In this document: positions 16,129 through 24,397 of the stretch, piece by piece
How the letters are laid out: each line of letters opens with the position of its first letter
Position numbering within the stretch: position 1 is the stretch's first letter
Source of the DNA: Crocosphaera chwakensis CCY0110
GTDB taxonomy: Bacteria; Cyanobacteriota; Cyanobacteriia; Cyanobacteriales; Microcystaceae
DNA length: 64,000 bases
Assembly (NCBI RefSeq): GCF_000169335.1
Contig: NZ_AAXW01000008.1
Span: 1 to 64,000 of the forward strand
Direction: 5' to 3'
Notes under the pieces: model-generated
The model's input: only the letters and a program-made list of their open reading frames with translations
What the model was told of the DNA's origin: nothing
Databases searched by the model: none
Position numbers and translations under genes: made by a program

Positions 16129-17427
16129 ATGTCATTAGTTAGTTTACCGGGATTGACCCAGATGATCGAAGAAATTAGTCAACGGCATAATTTACCTAAA
16201 ACAGCCGTTCAAGAAGCCCTGAGAGAAGCGTTACTCAAAGGGTATGAACGGTTTCGTCGTTCTCAAAATCTAGATCGTCAACAATTTTATGATGAATATT
16301 TTGATAATTTCGAGGTAGAACTCGATACAGAAGAGGAGGGGTTTCGTATTTTATCAACCAAAAGAATTGTTGAAGAAGTCGAAAATACCGATCATCATAT
16401 TTCCCTACAAGAAGTTCAAGAAGTGGCCTCCGAAGCTCAACTCGGAGATGAAGTGGTCTTAGATGTGACCCCCGAACAAAAAGATTTTGGTCGCATGGCC
16501 GCCATTCAAACTAAACAAGTCCTTCTACAAAAATTACGGGACCAACAGCGTAAACTAATTCAAGAAGAATTTCATGAGTTAGAAGGAACGGTTCTAAATG
16601 CAAGAGTTTTACGATTTGAACGACAAGATATTATTGTCGCCGTACAAAGTACTTTTGGGCAGCCCGAAGTCGAAGCCATCTTACCCAGACGGGAGCAACT
16701 TCCCAACGATAACTATCGAGCCAATGCTTCGTTTAAAGTGTTACTTAAAAAAGTCCGAGAAGGCTCCCACCGAGGTCCTCAACTCTTGGTATCCCGTGGG
16801 GCTGCCGGTTTAGTGGTGGATATGTTTTCCGTCGAAGTCCCCGAAATTGAAGAAGATATTGTCCGTATTGTGGCCGTTTCTAGAGAAGCTAACCCCCCCT
16901 CTCGTTATGTCGGACCGAGAACCAAAATTGCAGTGGATACCCTAGAACGAGACGTTGATCCTGTAGGAGCCTGTATTGGGGCTAGAGGTTCTCGTATTCA
17001 AGCAGTGGTCAACGAACTCAGAGGAGAGAAAATTGATGTCATTCGTTGGTCTCCAGACCCTGCTACCTATATCGCCAATGCTTTGAGTCCAGCGCGAGTT
17101 GATGAAGTCGTATTATTAAATGCAGAAGAACGTCACGCCTTAGTATTAGTGGCCGAAGATCAACTCAGTTTAGCCATTGGTAAAGAAGGCCAAAATGTTC
17201 GTTTAGCTGCCCGTTTAACCGGATGGAAAATCGATATCAAAGATATAGCCATTTATAAAGCTGAGGCTGAAAAAAGACAACTAGAAGCCGAAACTAGAGA
17301 AGAAGAATATGACGAAGAGGATGAAACTGAATTAGAGCCCATGACCTCTGCCGTTGAAGACGAAAACTTTGACGAAGAATCTGATCTCGACAGTTCAGAT
17401 GAGTTTGATAATTCCACCTTGTCTTAA
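16129..17427 (+). CDS. nusA: Transcription termination/antitermination factor NusA
   Basis: This RNA-polymerase-associated factor affects pausing, termination and rRNA antitermination. The 432-aa protein has an N-terminal RNAP-binding domain (to ~125), an S1 domain (~130-200), and two KH domains (~205-370) with GACIGARGSRI and AIGKEGQNVRLAARLTGW GxxG-type loops. The C-terminus (~375-432) is strongly acidic and lacks the repeat domains of enterobacterial NusA, as is usual in cyanobacteria. RBS-like GAAGAGG lies upstream of the ATG. Confidence 0.95.
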   Translation: MSLVSLPGLTQMIEEISQRHNLPKTAVQEALREALLKGYERFRRSQNLDRQQFYDEYFDNFEVELDTEEEGFRILSTKRIVEEVENTDHHISLQEVQEVASEAQLGDEVVLDVTPEQKDFGRMAAIQTKQVLLQKLRDQQRKLIQEEFHELEGTVLNARVLRFERQDIIVAVQSTFGQPEVEAILPRREQLPNDNYRANASFKVLLKKVREGSHRGPQLLVSRGAAGLVVDMFSVEVPEIEEDIVRIVAVSREANPPSRYVGPRTKIAVDTLERDVDPVGACIGARGSRIQAVVNELRGEKIDVIRWSPDPATYIANALSPARVDEVVLLNAEERHALVLVAEDQLSLAIGKEGQNVRLAARLTGWKIDIKDIAIYKAEAEKRQLEAETREEEYDEEDETELEPMTSAVEDENFDEESDLDSSDEFDNSTLS

Positions 17428-17474
17428 TCATCAAACTTGTATTCTTGGACTGACGACGGAATAACTTGTGTTCT

Positions 17475-17738
17475 ATGCCCGAAAAAAGTGTCATCAAACC
17501 CAATTATAGACGTTGTATTAGTTGTCGACGAGTTGCTCCGAAAGAAGCATTTTGGCGAATTGTACGAGTCTATCCTTCTCGGCAGGTACAATTAGATCAG
17601 GGGATGGGAAGATCGGCCTATCTCTGTCCTAACAAAAGTTGTTTAACCCTAGCCAGTCAAAAAAATCGTTTAGGACGGGGACTTAAAGCCTCTGTTCCTG
17701 ATAGTATCTACCAAACATTGTGGGAACGTCTAGCATAG
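17475..17738 (+). CDS. ylxR: YlxR-type RNA-binding protein (DUF448)
   Basis: The product is about 87 aa, small, basic and probably RNA-binding. The motif RRCISCRR is the diagnostic N-terminal sequence. GRSAYLCPNKSCL follows, then a Lys/Arg-rich segment ending in the usual short C-terminal helix. The frame opens at a TTG (17466), but family members start a few residues before the RRC motif, so I use the ATG at 17475. Its place between nusA and infB is the standard one. Confidence 0.88.
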   Translation: MPEKSVIKPNYRRCISCRRVAPKEAFWRIVRVYPSRQVQLDQGMGRSAYLCPNKSCLTLASQKNRLGRGLKASVPDSIYQTLWERLA

Positions 17739-17852
17739 CTTGTTGAGGATACCTGATTTTTGCCATGATTATGTATATAGAATTTCGGGAAAAATTTAGG
17801 GAATAAACCCACAATTATCGTTAGCATAGGAGAGAACATTGTTTTCGTAGTC

Positions 17853-17933
17853 ATGATTATTAAACCTAAAACCAATAGCTCAACCCAAGAGCTTAGCCGT
17901 CGCTTTTACAGGCGACTTGAACAACTACAGTAG
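17853..17933 (+). CDS. Possible 26-aa basic peptide upstream of infB
   Basis: An ATG at 17853 opens 26 codons (MIIKPKTNSSTQELSRRFYR, then RLEQLQ) ending 26 bp before the infB start. The peptide is Arg-rich. The same bases include a hairpin-forming pair (GTCGC/GCGAC at about 17899-17916), so it may instead be leader RNA. Evidence for translation is weak. Confidence 0.3.
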   Translation: MIIKPKTNSSTQELSRRFYRRLEQLQ

Positions 17934-17959
17934 CCAAAACCTAGTCAGGGGGATAGTGG

Positions 17960-20900
17960 ATGAAAAACGCACACAAAGTCAGAATTTACGATTTATCAAA
18001 AGAATTGAGCTTAGAAAACAAAGACATTTTAGAAATTTGTGAGCAGCTAAATATTGCTGTTAAAAGCCACAGTAGCACGATTACTGAATCAGATGCCGAA
18101 CGAATCAAGGGAATGGTTGACAAATATCTTGCTCAACAAGGAACCTCTCGCGCTAACGATGGAGGAGCCTCAGGAGACAAAAAACAACAAATTTTAGCCA
18201 TTCACCACAAACAAGTTCGTCCCAATGCTGCACCTACGCCTTCAGAGACCTCATCATCTAACCTGAAGTCTCCTCGTCCCCCTGTTCCCCCTAAACCGCC
18301 AGTGTCTCCCAACCCCCCCCAAAAACCAACACCTCCCACCGCTGCCCAACCCCCTCAACCTCCCTCTAAACCGTCTCCTTCCCCAGAACCCGATCCTAAA
18401 ACACCTGAAGGAGAACCAGAACCTACTGCAGCCAATCTCGTAGAACCTCCTCAATTGCTGAAACCCCCAGTGAAATCTTCCCCAGAGTCTCCTCAAAAAC
18501 CAATCAGTAAACCGGTTAAAAATAAACCGATTAAATCTTCTGGGGACGGGAAAAATAAAGTTAAACCGTCTAAGAAAACGTCGAAGAATACTCCTCCCAA
18601 ACCTAAAGATAAGGCTCAAAAGCCGACAGTATCTAAATCAGAGGAGTCACAAGAGACTCAACCAACTCAAAAAAATCTCAAAAAGCCTAGTCCGAGTAAA
18701 CCTGACTTAAAACGCCCTGTTCCTCCTCAAGCAGAAGAGGAAGAAAAAGCCCCCGCCCTAGTGGCTCCTTCTGTCAAGCCAGCGTCAGACATGACTGAAG
18801 AAGAAGAGGATAATGACGATACCCTCGATGCTGTTCTCAAACCTAAACCTCAATTAAAACGTCCGTCTCCTCCCCGTATTTCTAAACGGAAAGATTGGGA
18901 TGAGGAGGAAGACGAACAAGAACCTAAAGGTAAGAGTAAAAGTTCGACTAAAGGAAAACGCCGTTTCCAACCCATCGATGACGATGACGAAGATTTTGAA
19001 ACCGAACTTAATGCTAATCCTGTTTCTCTCAGTTTAAGTCTGTCTACAGCCCGTCCCCCTAAACCTAAATCTCAAACAAAACCTAACACTAATAACACCC
19101 AAAAACCGAAAAAACCAACCCTAAAAACTGCCGATAGCCCTCCTGAACGGAACCGAAATGAACGTCGAGAACGGCCAGAAGCTCGTCAGCGGCCTGAAAA
19201 AGTTGTTCTAGAGAGAAACTTAACTGTTAGAGAACTCTCAGAACAATTGCAAATTGCCGAAACAGAAATTATTAAACATCTGTTCTCAAAAGGGATTGCA
19301 GTCAATATTACTGAAACCTTGGATCAAGATACGGCCAAAATGGTCACAGAATCCTTTGATATTGAAGTAGAAATTCCAGAAGCGAAATCAGCGGCCACTA
19401 AGAATACGGAAATGCTCGACGAGCAAGACTTAGAAAATCTACAACGTCGCCCCCCTGTGGTTACCATTATGGGTCACGTCGACCACGGGAAAACCACTTT
19501 ACTTGACTCCATTCGTAAAACCAAAGTGGCTCAAGGCGAAGCAGGAGGTATTACCCAACATATCGGTGCTTATCATGTGGATATCGATCATGGAGGAGAA
19601 ACTCAACAAATTGTCTTCTTAGATACCCCTGGTCACGAAGCCTTTACTGCTATGCGAGCTAGAGGGGCGAGAGTGACAGATATGGCTATTCTCGTAGTTG
19701 CTGCCGATGATGGGGTGCAACCTCAAACTAGAGAAGCTATTAGCCACGCCCAAGCAGCAGAAGTTCCCATTGTGGTGGCCATCAATAAAATTGATAAACC
19801 AGAAGCTAACGCCGATCGCATTAAACAAGAACTCTCAGAACTAAGTTTAGTGCCTGAAGAATGGGGCGGTGAAACCATTATGGTGCCAGTCAGTGCTTTG
19901 AAAGGGGAAAATCTCGATGAATTATTGGAGATGCTTGTCCTAGTCTCAGAAGTAGAAGAATTGGTAGCTAACCCCGATCGCTTAGCGAAAGGAACGGTCA
20001 TAGAAGCCAACTTAGATCGGACTAGAGGACCAGTAGCTACCCTTTTAATCCAAAACGGGACATTACGAGTCGGAGATGCTATTGTAGCTGGTTCTGTCTT
20101 CGGTAAAATTCGGGCCATGATTGATGATCGAGGCAACAAAGTAGAAGAAGCCTCCCCCTCTTTTGCTGTAGAAATTTTAGGGTTGAATAGTGTTCCTGCT
20201 GCAGGGGATGAATTTGATGTTTATCCTAGTGAAAAAGAAGCTCGTACCGTTGCTGAAGATAATGCGGAAAATCAACGTCAAACTCGGCTACAACAAGCGA
20301 TGTCTTCTCGTCGGGTTACTTTAAGTACCTTATCAGCCCAGGCACAAGAAGGAGAGTTAAAAGAACTAAATCTCATCCTCAAAGCCGATGTTCAAGGATC
20401 TGTTGAAGCTATTTTAGGTTCTCTAGAACAGTTGCCTCAAAATGAAGTACAAATACGGGTTCTTCTAGCTTCTCCAGGAGAAGTAACGGAAACGGATGTG
20501 GATTTAGCAGCCGCCAGTGGCGCGGTAATCATTGGCTTTAATACCACCTTAGCCAGTGGTGCTAGGGCAGCAGCCGATCATGAAGGAGTGGATATCCGCG
20601 AATACGATATTATCTATAAACTCCTTGATGATATTGAAGGGGCTATGGAAGGATTACTCGAACCCGAAGAAGTAGAATCACCTTTAGGTCGAGCAGAAGT
20701 TCGGGCTGTGTTCAGCGTCGGTCGTGGTGCGGTAGCTGGTTGTTATGTACAATCGGGTAAAGTAGTTCGTAACCGTCAAATCCGTGTCCATAGAAATAAT
20801 CAAGTTGTGTATCAAGGAGCTTTAGATTCTCTTAAGCGTGTTAAAGAAGATGTGCGAGAGGTTAACTCTGGATATGAGTGTGGTATTGGTGTGGATAAGT

Positions 20901-20983
20901 TTAATGATTGGGAAGAAGGCGATATCATCGAAGCCTACGAACTGGTCATGAAACGCCGTACCTTAGCTGGAAAATCCAGTTAA
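17960..20983 (+). CDS. infB: Translation initiation factor IF-2
   Basis: This GTPase places fMet-tRNA on the 30S subunit. The 1007-aa product has an N-terminal helical domain (1-55), then a ~370-residue Pro/Lys/Glu-rich linker of low complexity (about 60-430). A second IF2N domain lies near 430-480. The GTPase domain has GHVDHGKT (G1), the DTPGHE G3 motif and NKID (G4); beta-barrel and C-terminal tRNA-binding domains complete it. The long proline-rich linker is normal for cyanobacteria. A strong terminator lies right after the stop. Confidence 0.97.
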   Translation: MKNAHKVRIYDLSKELSLENKDILEICEQLNIAVKSHSSTITESDAERIKGMVDKYLAQQGTSRANDGGASGDKKQQILAIHHKQVRPNAAPTPSETSSSNLKSPRPPVPPKPPVSPNPPQKPTPPTAAQPPQPPSKPSPSPEPDPKTPEGEPEPTAANLVEPPQLLKPPVKSSPESPQKPISKPVKNKPIKSSGDGKNKVKPSKKTSKNTPPKPKDKAQKPTVSKSEESQETQPTQKNLKKPSPSKPDLKRPVPPQAEEEEKAPALVAPSVKPASDMTEEEEDNDDTLDAVLKPKPQLKRPSPPRISKRKDWDEEEDEQEPKGKSKSSTKGKRRFQPIDDDDEDFETELNANPVSLSLSLSTARPPKPKSQTKPNTNNTQKPKKPTLKTADSPPERNRNERRERPEARQRPEKVVLERNLTVRELSEQLQIAETEIIKHLFSKGIAVNITETLDQDTAKMVTESFDIEVEIPEAKSAATKNTEMLDEQDLENLQRRPPVVTIMGHVDHGKTTLLDSIRKTKVAQGEAGGITQHIGAYHVDIDHGGETQQIVFLDTPGHEAFTAMRARGARVTDMAILVVAADDGVQPQTREAISHAQAAEVPIVVAINKIDKPEANADRIKQELSELSLVPEEWGGETIMVPVSALKGENLDELLEMLVLVSEVEELVANPDRLAKGTVIEANLDRTRGPVATLLIQNGTLRVGDAIVAGSVFGKIRAMIDDRGNKVEEASPSFAVEILGLNSVPAAGDEFDVYPSEKEARTVAEDNAENQRQTRLQQAMSSRRVTLSTLSAQAQEGELKELNLILKADVQGSVEAILGSLEQLPQNEVQIRVLLASPGEVTETDVDLAAASGAVIIGFNTTLASGARAAADHEGVDIREYDIIYKLLDDIEGAMEGLLEPEEVESPLGRAEVRAVFSVGRGAVAGCYVQSGKVVRNRQIRVHRNNQVVYQGALDSLKRVKEDVREVNSGYECGIGVDKFNDWEEGDIIEAYELVMKRRTLAGKSS

Positions 20984-20991
20984 CAATGTTT

Positions 20992-21019
20992 AAGCCCCTA
21001 TCTCAGGGGCTTTATTTTT
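20992..21019 (+). terminator. Intrinsic terminator of the rimP-infB operon
   Basis: AAGCCCCT (20992-20999), a five-base loop and AGGGGCTT (21005-21012) form a perfect 8-bp stem, followed by TATTTTTTT. Confidence 0.9.
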
Positions 21020-21872
21020 TTGAGTCATTATAAGCTTCCATATTGGGCTTCCTAGCGACTAAGCGAACCTTGGAGATAACCTTCATGGACACCTTTTACC
21101 AATGGGGATTAACTATTATTCTTGTTAGTCAACTAACTTCATGTCATTATCCCCCCATTAAAAACTTCATCGCTAGGGGACCATTGAGTGCGATTCGTTT
21201 CTCTGAAACCTATACATATAGGGGGATAGAGAGCATCTGTTGAGTAAACCAATTTGGTTGGAGTTCGCACTTTAATCCTCAATAGAATGATAACTTCATT
21301 TTCATGTAAGTGAGTGAAAGTACCCTAGAAATCACAAGTCTTACCGTCATGGTGCTTGATTGAAAGCATTTTCCCCAGGTTCGAGACTAGCCATCAAACC
21401 CTGAAGCGGGAGAAAAAGCGTAAAGATACTAATAGCCTAATTTGGTATCACGTGAGCAAGTTCTTATGAGTAACAGAAGTGAAGGAAGGTTTGAGAACCG
21501 TCGTTATCCCCAAACCAGTGGAATAAGGCTATACACACTGGGAGTACCAAAAGGTCATAAGGTTCAACTAATTGAACATAAAGGGTGGGAAAAGTGTTCA
21601 ATAACTTTTCTCAGCACTACCCTAAAACTCGGCGGACGCTTCCACTCTAAGAGAACAAAACAATGAAAATGAGGAACGAAGTAACCTATCTATTTACTCT
21701 CAATCAAGGTCGAAAGATTGAGTAGTCAGCTAAGACAAAACATCTACCAAAAAAGGTAGGTAATAGATAGGAAAGATTGAGTCAGAAGCTAACGCTTATG
21801 GTAATGCGTAAGATATGCCGACAGACTCACGGTAGAACGGAATGTAAAGCTACAAGTAGCAATGAATAAGTT

Positions 21873-22084
21873 ATGAACACGGTTAAACCGATGTATAAAT
21901 GGTCAGATATCCCCTGGCGTAAGCTAGAAAAGAACATCTACAAGTTGCAAAAGAGGATTTACAAAGCGTCTAGTCGTGGTAATGTCAAATTAGTTCGCCG
22001 ACTCCAAAACTTCTAATTAAATCCTGGTCTGCAAATGTCTAGCGGTTCGTCGGTCACTCAGATAATCAAGTAGGAGACCGCAGA
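21873..22084 (+). pseudogene. N-terminal part of the intron-encoded protein, frameshifted
   Basis: An ATG at 21873 opens MNTVKPMYKWSDIPWRKLEK and runs to a TAA at 22014. This is the normal start of a group II intron RT. The expected continuation then appears in pieces: CLAVRR in a second frame (22036-22053), VTQ in another and DNQ..VDG in the frame of the main ORF. At least two net single-base shifts separate the start from the RT domain. Each lost base is a G from a short G-run. Confidence 0.6.
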
Positions 22085-23692
22085 GTGGATGGGTTAATCT
22101 CTATCCCAAAACAGCGTCTCACCTTGACAAATAAATTAACACTGGGTACAAAAGTCGCTCCCACTAGGAGGGTATGGATTCCTAAACCTGGGAAACAAGA
22201 GAAGCGACCATTAGGAATACCGACAATTAAAGACCGAGCAATGCAGGGACTTGTCAAACTGGCACTTGAGCCAGAATGGGAAGCCAAATTTGAGCCTAAC
22301 TCATACGGGTTCAGACCAGGACGCTCATGTCATGATGCAATTACAGCAATCTTTGGCTCAATAAAACAGAAGTCTAAGTATGTTTTTGATGCCGATATCA
22401 GTCAATGCTTTGATTGCATAAATCACAACAAACTACTCGAAAAACTAAATACCTATCCTACCCTACGGAAGCAAATCCGAGCTTGGCTGAAGGCTGGTGT
22501 TATGGATGGAATAGAGTTAAAACCAACTTTACATGGAACACCCCAAGGAGGCGTATTAAGTCCGCTTTTAGCGAATATTGCCTTACATGGAATGGAAAAT
22601 GTAATTAAAGACTTAGTAGTTCAATATAGAATATTAAGTCCCACGGGAAGACCACTAAATACTAAAGATAAGCGACAAAGCGTAAATCTTATTAGGTATG
22701 CTGACGATTTTGTGATATTTCATGAAAACATAAACATACTTAACAAATGTATAGAGGTCATAACTCAATGGCTAAATGACATGGGGTTAGAAATAAAAGC
22801 CAGTAAAACAAGAACAACCCATACATTAATGCACTACAAAAAAGAAAAACCTGGATTTGATTTCTTGGGATTTCACATCAGACAATTTAAGTCTGGAAAA
22901 TATAGAAGTGCAAAATATAAAGGGAATATTCTAGGCTTCAAAACTATTATCTCACCCAGTAAAAATAGCGCATCAGAACACTATCAAAAGATTGCTGAAA
23001 TAATCAGAAAACACAAATCAAAGAGACAAGCTGCTCTCATTGATAATCTCAACCCAATAATTAGAGGTTGGTGCAATTACTTCGCAATAGCTAGTTCAAG
23101 CAAAGTGTTCAGGCGACTCAAAAACATAACATTTTGGAAGTTATGGAAATGGGGTAAGAAAAGACACCAAAATAAGGGAAGAAAGTTTGTAAAAAACAAA
23201 TACTTTCATCACGTTGGTAACAAAAATTGGGTTTTTGCTACAAAGATAAGCAACAATGAACTCTTTACCTTAAAGTTACACGATGAATTCACATTCAATG
23301 ATAAATACATTAAGGTTAAAGGGAATGCCAGCCCATACAATGGCAACCTGATTTACTGGAGTACAAGAATGGGAAAAAACCCTGAGATGCCTAAGCGAAC
23401 AGCATCATTGCTCAAAAAGCAAAAAGGGAAATGTACCCATTGCGGATTAACTTTCAAAGATGGAGACCTAATAGAGCTAGACCATATCATCCCTAAGTCG
23501 AAAGGCGGAAAAGATGAATACAAAAATTGGCAATTACTCCATCGACACTGCCATGATGAAAAGACCAAAACAGACGGAAGTTTGGAAAGGTCTGGTAACA
23601 AAACTGACTGCAATAGTGTCATACCAAAACAACTATCCATTATCCCATCCAATTACAAATGGGTTGAGGATATGCTTGTGATGACGTACTGA
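22085..23692 (+). CDS. ltrA: Group II intron reverse transcriptase/maturase with HNH domain
   Basis: The 535-residue frame opens at GTG (22085), which is probably internal to the original gene. It carries the RT core, with GIPTIKDRAMQ, YGFRPGRSCHDA, TPQGGVLSPLLANI and the active-site box RYADDFVIF. Maturase domain X follows (~300-370, containing GWCNYFA). A C-terminal HNH endonuclease has CTHCG, DHIIPKSKGG and HRHCHDEK. The enzyme normally splices the intron RNA and inserts it into DNA. Without the N-terminal ~75 residues, which are frameshifted away upstream, full activity is doubtful. Confidence 0.88.
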   Translation: MDGLISIPKQRLTLTNKLTLGTKVAPTRRVWIPKPGKQEKRPLGIPTIKDRAMQGLVKLALEPEWEAKFEPNSYGFRPGRSCHDAITAIFGSIKQKSKYVFDADISQCFDCINHNKLLEKLNTYPTLRKQIRAWLKAGVMDGIELKPTLHGTPQGGVLSPLLANIALHGMENVIKDLVVQYRILSPTGRPLNTKDKRQSVNLIRYADDFVIFHENINILNKCIEVITQWLNDMGLEIKASKTRTTHTLMHYKKEKPGFDFLGFHIRQFKSGKYRSAKYKGNILGFKTIISPSKNSASEHYQKIAEIIRKHKSKRQAALIDNLNPIIRGWCNYFAIASSSKVFRRLKNITFWKLWKWGKKRHQNKGRKFVKNKYFHHVGNKNWVFATKISNNELFTLKLHDEFTFNDKYIKVKGNASPYNGNLIYWSTRMGKNPEMPKRTASLLKKQKGKCTHCGLTFKDGDLIELDHIIPKSKGGKDEYKNWQLLHRHCHDEKTKTDGSLERSGNKTDCNSVIPKQLSIIPSNYKWVEDMLVMTY

Positions 23693-23790
23693 TGACAATA
23701 GCCGTTCTACTGAGGAGCGGTGTGACGGGAAACTGTCACGCACCGTTTTGGAGAGCAGTGGAGAAGGTGACTTCTTCACTGACTTTAATT

Positions 23791-24126
23791 TATTCAATCT
23801 TTAACTCAAATTTCACGATCGTTTTCAATAGAACACAATCATGCTGAACAAGTAATAGCTAAATTTGAAAGTTTAAAAATTAAATGGTGAGGTAATACCA
23901 AATCCGCTCTTTTGACCCCAGTGAGATCGCCGACGCGCGTAGGTTGGGTTAAACGAAGTGAAACCCAACAGAAAGATTTTTACACGGGTCAAATCTAGCG
24001 AGAGCGACATGAGGGGCAATCTAGATATTTTAGGTTGTTCAGGTAAGATAATATTGGATTATCTTACCTAAATTGTTCATACCTACCCAATCTAAGGGAT
24101 AATAAAAAAAACGCTTTACTCCCTTT
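23791..24126. other. Gap after the intron, with an exon-like tail
   Basis: The first ~95 bases hold an open stretch (FIQSLTQISRSFSIEHNHAE and onward to KFESLKIKW, stop TGA at about 23888), possibly the C-terminal exon of the gene the intron entered. Then comes a dispersed repeat and AT-rich DNA. I could not match the stretch to a 5' exon upstream of the intron. Confidence 0.35.
23943..23969. repeat. Small dispersed inverted repeat
   Basis: GTTGGGTT (23943-23950) and AACCCAAC (23962-23969) flank a short loop. This unit is a frequent intergenic repeat in cyanobacteria; here it lies between the group II intron and the TonB-like gene. Confidence 0.5.
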
Positions 24127-24261
24127 ATGTCGGGATCTCCAGCCCCAAAAATTCCCCGTCATCAGTCCGTTACCTCTCCCACCGATCTCCAAAACGTTCG
24201 GGTGGAAGAATTTTTAGCAACAAAAGGCTTACCGTCGAGAATTATTGACCTTTCTCACTAA
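24127..24261 (+). CDS. Possible 44-aa protein
   Basis: An ATG at 24127 opens 44 codons (MSGSPAPKIPRHQSVTSPTD onward to KGLPSRIIDLSH) ending in TAA. The second half (VEEFLATKGLPSRIIDL) looks like real protein and could be the N-terminal fragment of a larger lost gene. It converges on the TonB-like gene. I do not recognise it. Confidence 0.35.
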   Translation: MSGSPAPKIPRHQSVTSPTDLQNVRVEEFLATKGLPSRIIDLSH

Positions 24262-24397
24262 AGATTTTCGTTCGTAACTCAGTAACATTAGGAGTCTCAA
24301 AACTCAGGTTGTAAGGAAACGTCGTCTAGAGACTGGACACTCAGACGACGATTTAAGTGTTTAATGACTTTTGAGAATTGGTATAAGTTGCCTAACT

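Larger units (their letters stand above)
21250..23790 (+). mobile_element. Group II intron with an intron-encoded protein
   Basis: The element contains about 0.6 kb of ORF-poor structured RNA (domains I-III), an RT-maturase-HNH frame in domain IV, and 3' domains V and VI. Domain V can be recognised at about 23716-23750: the AGC triad, a GCGGTGTGAC stem arm and the matching GTCACGCACCGT arm around a GGGAAACT loop. Domain VI follows (paired CAGTG-AGAAG and CTTCT-CACTG). The exact ends are uncertain; the 5' end is probably near the GTTCGCAC at about 21260. The 5' and 3' exons were not identified as a known gene. Confidence 0.7.

Noticed and set aside
18254..18619. A 121-codon Phe/Arg/Trp-rich minus-strand frame
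   Set aside because: It is antisense to the Pro/Lys-rich linker of infB and has no protein-like features.
19723..20139. A 138-codon minus-strand frame
   Set aside because: It lies wholly antisense to the IF-2 GTPase domain, with Ser/Thr-rich shadow composition.
21442..21666. A 74-codon frame inside the intron
   Set aside because: It lies in the structured RNA (domain I) of the group II intron and resembles no protein.
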